NCBI GenBank assembly: GCA_964475985.1
Contig: CAYYYP010000057.1
Span: 1 to 17,556 of the forward strand
Source of the DNA: CAYYYP01 sp964475985
Lineage (GTDB): Bacteria > Bdellovibrionota > UBA1018 > CAYHWW01
Direction: 5' to 3'
Length of the DNA: 17,556 nucleotides
Under the pieces are notes generated by a model that was not told the DNA's origin, did no database searches, and saw only the letters and a list, made by a program, of their open reading frames with translations. A program made the translations under genes and the position numbers. Position 1 is the stretch's first letter. The number at the start of each line of letters is the position of its first letter. This document shows, in pieces, positions 13,507 through 17,556 of this stretch.

Positions 13507-15347
13507 CACTCAACCGTCACGCTTTTGGCTAAATTCCTAGGCTTATCAACATCGGTACCCTTCAAAATCGCCATTTCGTAGGCCAAGAGCTGCAGCGGAA
13601 GAGTAGCCAAAATGGCATCGGAACCATCGCCGTGAAAAGGAAGCCCGATGAATTCTTCGCAAAGGCCAGCTACGACTTCGTCATCTTCGGCGCCTAACCC
13701 AATCATGCGTCCGCCCCTGGCGCGCACCTCTTGAAGATTAGAGAGGTTTTTTTCGTAAAGTTCATCCTTGGGAATCAACACTACAACCGACATTTCGGGA
13801 TCGACCATGGCAATAGGACCATGTTTGAGCTCTCCGGCCGGATAACCTTCGGCATGAACGTAGCTGATTTCTTTTAATTTCAGCGCGCCCTCCAGAGCGA
13901 TGGGAAAGAGAATGCCTCGACCTACAAAAAGGAATCCACGAGAATTCACATGGCGTTTAGCGATATTCTGAATTTGTTTACGTAAACCTAAAACCTTCTC
14001 AATGGAATGCGGTAAACGTGCAAAAAAGCTTCGGTTATAAATGCTGTTTTGTCCCGTTGCACTGCCGGATGAAAAGGCTTCGAGGCTATGACCCAAAAAC
14101 ATCATCATAACGAGTTGAGTGACAAAGGCCTTGGTGGAAGCGACTCCGATTTCCGGGCCCGCTGCGGTAAAGAGTGCCACATCTGCCTCTCTGGTCATGG
14201 TGCTGCCCCGCACGTTACAGATGACTAAGGACTTAGCCCCTCGCGATTTGGCTTCCCTGAGGGCGGCTAGAGTATCGGCCGTTTCACCCGACTGGGAGAT
14301 GGCGATGATTAAAGTATGCTCATCGACGATGGGGTCGCGATAGCGGTATTCACTGGCGAGATCTACCAACACGGGAATGCGGGCAGAACTTTCCAGAATG
14401 TAGCGCCCCACTAAGGCAGCGTGCCAGGCGGTACCGCAGGCAACCATATGAATAGCGCGTACACCTTGAAAAAGTTTTTCCAAGTCGGGAAACTCAAGTT
14501 CGCCTTGCTCAAAGGTATCAAGAGTATCTAGGACCGCCCGTGGTTGCTCAAAAATCTCTTTGAGCATGAAGTGATCAAAACCTTCTTTTTCCATCGCCGA
14601 CGGCTTCCAGTCGATATGGGTGGATTCCCTTTGCACTGGTTTTTGTTTTTCGATGGGTTCCTTCAAGGAATAAATTCGAAACTCATTTTCTCTGAGTAAA
14701 ACTAAATCTTCATTTTCCAGATAAGTAACGGAATGAGTATGTTCCAGCAGGGCCTGCACATCACTTGCGACAAAAGCGCCTTGGGCCGTGTCGGAAAATG
14801 CTGCCACTAAAGGAGTTCCGTTACGAATCGCGATGAGGGTCGCTGGCTCACTATCATGCCCAACGACAATGGTGCATGAACCACGCAGCCTTAAAAAAGA
14901 GAGGCGTACGGCTTCCATGAAACCGTTGCCCTGTTGCATTAGGCTTTCCACGAGATGACCAAAAAGCTCGGAGTCAGTTTCGCTCACCAGCTTTGCGCCC
15001 TGGCCCTTAAGTTCTTTTTTTAGTTCTTCGTAATTTTCGATAATGCCGTTGTGAACTAAAACGGTGCTACCCGCGCGGTGAGGATGGGCGTTAATGGAAT
15101 TGGGTTTGCCATGGGTTGCCCAACGGGTGTGGGCCAGACCCGTATGACCGTTGAGACGATTTTTTTCCAGAATCACGCCGAGATTATTTAATTTTCCTTC
15201 GCTCTTATGAATCTTAAAATTCTTTTTTGAAGAATCATAAACCGCGATTCCGGCCGAATCATATCCTCGGTATTCGAGTCGTTTGAGTCCTTGAAAAAGA
15301 AAATCCTGACAGTCTTTTTTGCCGACGTACCCTATGATTCCGCACAT
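13506..15347 (-). CDS. glmS: Glutamine-fructose-6-phosphate aminotransferase (isomerizing)
   Basis: GlmS, 613 residues, makes glucosamine-6-phosphate from fructose-6-phosphate and glutamine, the committed step toward UDP-GlcNAc. The N-terminal nucleophile domain begins MCGIIGYVG with catalytic Cys2 and carries EYRGYDSAG, RWATHGKPN and HNGIIENYEELK. Two SIS sugar-isomerase domains follow: CGTAWHAA (about 303), SQSGETADTLAA, GPEIGVASTKAF, then EGYPAGELKHGPIA. The C-terminus DKPRNLAKSVTVE is the typical family ending. The purine-rich AAAGGGGA sits unusually close to the ATG. Only 53 nt separate it from glmU, too short for a glmS ribozyme. It is cotranscribed with glmU and overlaps the helicase gene by 1 nt. 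No anomalies are seen. Confidence 0.98.
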   Translation of the reverse strand: MCGIIGYVGKKDCQDFLFQGLKRLEYRGYDSAGIAVYDSSKKNFKIHKSEGKLNNLGVILEKNRLNGHTGLAHTRWATHGKPNSINAHPHRAGSTVLVHNGIIENYEELKKELKGQGAKLVSETDSELFGHLVESLMQQGNGFMEAVRLSFLRLRGSCTIVVGHDSEPATLIAIRNGTPLVAAFSDTAQGAFVASDVQALLEHTHSVTYLENEDLVLLRENEFRIYSLKEPIEKQKPVQRESTHIDWKPSAMEKEGFDHFMLKEIFEQPRAVLDTLDTFEQGELEFPDLEKLFQGVRAIHMVACGTAWHAALVGRYILESSARIPVLVDLASEYRYRDPIVDEHTLIIAISQSGETADTLAALREAKSRGAKSLVICNVRGSTMTREADVALFTAAGPEIGVASTKAFVTQLVMMMFLGHSLEAFSSGSATGQNSIYNRSFFARLPHSIEKVLGLRKQIQNIAKRHVNSRGFLFVGRGILFPIALEGALKLKEISYVHAEGYPAGELKHGPIAMVDPEMSVVVLIPKDELYEKNLSNLQEVRARGGRMIGLGAEDDEVVAGLCEEFIGLPFHGDGSDAILATLPLQLLAYEMAILKGTDVDKPRNLAKSVTVE

Positions 15348-15400
15348 TCCCCTTTCATAACCATAGATGGGGGATGTGGCAACGAATGGGTGAAGGAGCT

Positions 15401-16948
15401 TTATTTTGGTTTATATTTTTTAGCGTAACCGGGCTTAGTGACTTGCCGTGATCTTGCGATGACAAAACTTCCGGCCTCCTTGGTGGATTCCGTAACGGTA
15501 GAGCCGCTGGCGATGAAAGTCCCAGCAGCGAGTTGGAGGGGTGCGATGACTTGGCAATCACTGCCAATGAAAACATCATCCCCTATTATGCTCTGATGTT
15601 TACGCCGACCATTCCTCACGGTTCCGTCATAATTGCATGTCACAAAACCGCATCCAATATTGACCCGCTTACCGATGAAGGCGTCGCCAACGTAACTGAG
15701 ATGAGCAATGCTTGAACCTTCGCCGATGCTCGCCTCCTTAATTTCAACGAAATTGCCCACCTTCACGTTCGCCTCAAGTTTAGTCCCTGGCCTTAGATGC
15801 GCCATGGGCCCAACTTTACAACCGGCATCGATTTCGGCGTCCTCCGCGACGGTTCCCTGCTTAAGCACACTTTGATCCCCTACCTTCACCTTCTTAAGGA
15901 AAACATTGGCTTCCAGCTTAACGCCGGATCCAATTTCGCAGGCCCCCTGAAGAATCACCCCAGGATATATGACTACACCAGCTTTGAGCGTAGTCCGTGG
16001 ATCGATATAAGTAGTTTCCGGGCTCATAAAAGATACACCTTGCTTCATCCAAGACTCGTTGATCCGTTTAAATAATTTTTGTTGGGCCTGACTGCGCTCG
16101 AGTTGATCGTTCACGCCGTGAAGTGCCTCTGGGTCGGAGACGATGTGGGCATGGATGTTTTTTTTCTGGCGCACGGCCGCATCAAAGAGAGCCGGCAGAT
16201 AAAACTCTTTGGCTTTATTTTGATTTTTGATTTGAAGAATTTCTATCTGAATGAAGCTTCGATTGAAAACATAGACGCCACCGTTCACTTCGGAGATGCG
16301 ACGTTGCGCGGGGCTTGCGTCCTTATATTCGCAAACGCCTACGAATTTTTTGCCTTTTCGGAGGATTCGTCCATAGGCGCCAGGGCGTTCAAGGACCATG
16401 GACCCTAGGGTCGCCGTGCTCTTAAATTCCGCATGGGCCCCTACAAGCTCTTCAAGGATCCCGTCCGATAAAAGCGGAAGATCCCCGTTTAACACTATAA
16501 CCATGTCGGACGGGTTAGCTTTGGTGTTCGTGGACGCGAGCGCTAGCTTTACCGCGTGACCGGTTCCCAATTGTTCTTCCTGCACGGTGAAGCTGAGAGT
16601 GAGCGGAAAATTTTTCCCAGTGTGTTTCCTACGAAAGACGTCAAAACACTCCTGCACAAAACTCCGAACTTGCTCCCGGCCGTGGCCGATGACCACATTA
16701 AGCCGGAAGTCGTTTACCGCTTGAGAGTCCGTGGTGCGGGCTTCTAGGAAAGAGAAGATCTTTCCGCACAACAGGCCGATCATGGGAACGCCCGCAATTT
16801 CATGTAGGACCTTAGGCAAGGGCGACTTCATTCGGGTACCCAGGCCTGCGGCAAGCACTATAAACTCTAAGGATTGACCTTTGACTAAAGGTTGTTCACT
16901 ATATGGAAATTTTTTCCCGTTTTTTGTCGATTCCTTGGTGTTTTTCAT
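15401..16948 (-). CDS. glmU: Bifunctional GlmU: GlcN-1-P acetyltransferase / GlcNAc-1-P uridyltransferase
   Basis: GlmU, 515 residues, carries out the last two steps to UDP-GlcNAc. The N-terminal pyrophosphorylase domain has LAAGLGTRMKSPLPKVLHE (32-50), GTGHAVKLA, VLNGDLPLL, GAYGRI and VNGGVYVF. The C-terminal left-handed beta-helix carries repeated hexapeptides. The acetyltransferase catalytic region is IAHLSYVGDAFIG, with His at residue 416 equivalent to E. coli His363, followed by VNIGCG and TCNYDG. E. coli GlmU has 456 residues. Part of the extra length is a 25-residue polar N-terminal lead before the first strand, with no alternative ATG inside it. The start ATG at 16948 has only a weak GAG upstream. 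It is the first gene of the eight-gene leftward operon and is divergent from the dksA-like gene. Confidence 0.97.
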   Translation of the reverse strand: MKNTKESTKNGKKFPYSEQPLVKGQSLEFIVLAAGLGTRMKSPLPKVLHEIAGVPMIGLLCGKIFSFLEARTTDSQAVNDFRLNVVIGHGREQVRSFVQECFDVFRRKHTGKNFPLTLSFTVQEEQLGTGHAVKLALASTNTKANPSDMVIVLNGDLPLLSDGILEELVGAHAEFKSTATLGSMVLERPGAYGRILRKGKKFVGVCEYKDASPAQRRISEVNGGVYVFNRSFIQIEILQIKNQNKAKEFYLPALFDAAVRQKKNIHAHIVSDPEALHGVNDQLERSQAQQKLFKRINESWMKQGVSFMSPETTYIDPRTTLKAGVVIYPGVILQGACEIGSGVKLEANVFLKKVKVGDQSVLKQGTVAEDAEIDAGCKVGPMAHLRPGTKLEANVKVGNFVEIKEASIGEGSSIAHLSYVGDAFIGKRVNIGCGFVTCNYDGTVRNGRRKHQSIIGDDVFIGSDCQVIAPLQLAAGTFIASGSTVTESTKEAGSFVIARSRQVTKPGYAKKYKPK

Positions 16949-17001
16949 AATCTCGATTTCATGATGATGCCATAAAGATAAAATATTTGTTCTTCCGGGT
17001 A

Positions 17002-17029
17002 TTGTTTCTCTACAAAAGCTTGTTACACT
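17002..17029 (+). promoter_or_regulatory. Candidate extended -10 promoter for the dksA-like gene
   Basis: TTGTTT (17002-17007), a 16-nt spacer and TACACT (17024-17029), with TG one base before the -10 as in extended -10 promoters. Transcription would start near 17036, giving a leader of about 120 nt that opens with the inverted repeat at 17043-17068. The -35 match is poor. I did not find a convincing promoter for glmU on the other strand. Confidence 0.35.
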
Positions 17030-17042
17030 TTTTTCTAATTCT

Positions 17043-17068
17043 GGACATCATCAGTCAGGATGATGTTC
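17043..17068. repeat. 10-bp inverted repeat in the glmU/dksA divergent region
   Basis: GGACATCATC (17043-17052) pairs with GATGATGTTC (17059-17068) around the 6-nt loop AGTCAG. All ten positions pair in RNA, with one G-U wobble. No T-run follows on either strand, so it is not a typical terminator. It may be a two-fold operator or a hairpin in the 5' leader of the dksA-like mRNA. Confidence 0.6.
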
Positions 17069-17144
17069 GGCAATTGAAAAGTACAAACGAAAAGTAAGTC
17101 ACGAAAAAGAACGAAACGACGAAGTGCACGAGAAACCATGGATT

Positions 17145-17150
17145 GGGGGA
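17145..17150 (+). promoter_or_regulatory. Shine-Dalgarno of the dksA-like gene
   Basis: GGGGGA lies 7 nt before the ATG at 17158 and only 1 nt before the in-frame ATG at 17152, so 17158 is the likely start. Confidence 0.6.
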
Positions 17151-17157
17151 CATGCAC

Positions 17158-17556
17158 ATGGATACAAGAAAGTCAGAGCCACAGACCGTAGAACAACCGA
17201 ACGAGATGGGGCTGGATAAAAAGACCATCGCGAAGTTCAAAAAGCTGCTTCTGGATGAACGACAAAAAATCATGAACTCCAGTAGCCAGGATATGAAGGA
17301 CTTCCAACTTAGCACCGACGACCTGGCGGATGAAACCGACCATGCCGTAAGTGAACTCACGCAAAATCTCGCCATCTCCTTAAGGGACCGGGAAAGAAGC
17401 GTCCTAGCTTCCATTGATGCGGCTTTGGAAAGGCTTGAGAGCGGAGCCTTTGGTATGTGCGATGCCTGTGAAGAGCCTATTGAGTCAAAGCGCCTGGAAG
17501 CTAGACCCATGACCACCCTTTGCTTAAGTTGCAAAGAGGCGGAAGAGCACCGTAAG
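17158..17556 (+). CDS. dksA: DksA/TraR-family C4 zinc-finger transcription regulator (3' end cut by window)
   Basis: The frame is open to the last base of the window: 133 codons with no stop, so the gene is partial. DksA binds the RNA polymerase secondary channel and, with ppGpp, adjusts rRNA and amino-acid promoters. Residues about 20-100 form the helical hairpin, and its tip carries DETDHA (58-63), matching the DxxDxA motif (D71, D74, A76 in E. coli) needed for activity. The zinc finger is intact: C101-x2-C104 and C122-x2-C125, with RLEARPMTTLC between. A polar stretch of about 18 residues precedes the first helix. The start is chosen by GGGGGA at 17145-17150. It is divergent from glmU. A DksA paralogue rather than the main DksA is possible, but the tip motif favours a true DksA. 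Confidence 0.92.
   Translation, partial: MDTRKSEPQTVEQPNEMGLDKKTIAKFKKLLLDERQKIMNSSSQDMKDFQLSTDDLADETDHAVSELTQNLAISLRDRERSVLASIDAALERLESGAFGMCDACEEPIESKRLEARPMTTLCLSCKEAEEHRK

Noticed and set aside
15348..15400. glmS ribozyme/riboswitch upstream of glmS
   Set aside because: Only 53 nt separate glmU and glmS, far shorter than the glmS ribozyme core, and no matching pairing was seen.
17060..17077. Five-codon mini-frame within the dksA leader
   Set aside because: No ribosome site is visible because it sits inside the inverted repeat; too short to support.
17138..17191. Upstream overlapping 17-codon frame starting at ATG 17138 before the dksA-like gene
   Set aside because: Weak ribosome site and no recognisable peptide. 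It is in a different frame from the well supported gene and is probably chance.
17055..17534. 159-codon minus-strand open frame opposite the dksA-like gene
   Set aside because: Antisense shadow of a clear DksA-family protein; its translation is Ser-rich and unlike any protein I recognise.
1..17556. Defence island, prophage, transposon or CRISPR content
   Set aside because: All large frames are conserved core genes; no transposase, integrase, terminal repeats or spaced repeat arrays were seen.

Overview
The window looks like chromosomal housekeeping DNA of a Gram-negative, deltaproteobacteria-like organism, most probably a member of the Bdellovibrionota. This rests on an AsmA-family envelope protein, a diderm-type lipoprotein, a membrane-anchored FtsY, GatCAB and a DksA-type regulator, plus the general style of the proteins. 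The assignment is an inference, with no phylogenetic test behind it. I see no insertion sequence, prophage, CRISPR array, tRNA or rRNA.

Layout. (1) 67-3993, minus strand: a compact cluster read leftwards, DUF971 protein, ftsY, zapA, fthC, ymdB-like phosphoesterase. It combines protein targeting, Z-ring assembly, folate salvage and nucleotide/RNA-linked phosphodiester chemistry. At the extreme left (14-42) is a sigma70-like promoter with an A-rich upstream element, firing leftwards out of the window. (2) 4088-4743, plus strand: two small translationally coupled genes of unknown function, one a nearly pure coiled coil and one a short helical protein with a FliG-like motif. They sit alone between two minus-strand operons and are the least explained part of the window. 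(3) 4763-16948, minus strand: eight tightly packed genes read leftwards, glmU, glmS, pcrA/uvrD helicase, gatC, gatA, gatB, asmA-like, lipoprotein. Several junctions overlap (glmS/pcrA 1 nt, gatC/gatA 14 nt, gatA/gatB 11 nt, asmA/lipoprotein 1 nt), which suggests one long operon. (4) 17158-end, plus strand: a DksA-type zinc-finger RNA polymerase regulator, cut by the window edge, divergent from glmU. The 209-bp intergenic region between them holds a candidate promoter and a strong 10-bp inverted repeat.

How the genes work together: GlmS makes glucosamine-6-phosphate and GlmU makes UDP-GlcNAc for peptidoglycan and LPS, while AsmA and the lipoprotein belong to the envelope. GatCAB repairs misacylated Glu-tRNA(Gln) and Asp-tRNA(Asn), and PcrA/UvrD maintains DNA. 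DksA would tie transcription to growth state and lies next to the start of this long biosynthetic operon. No gene-free stretch exceeds 300 bp.

Several starts chosen here differ from the longest open frame because a good Shine-Dalgarno sequence points to an internal start: zapA, the lipoprotein, gatC and dksA. The DUF971 gene was also shortened, to avoid a TTG start. fthC appears to use GTG.
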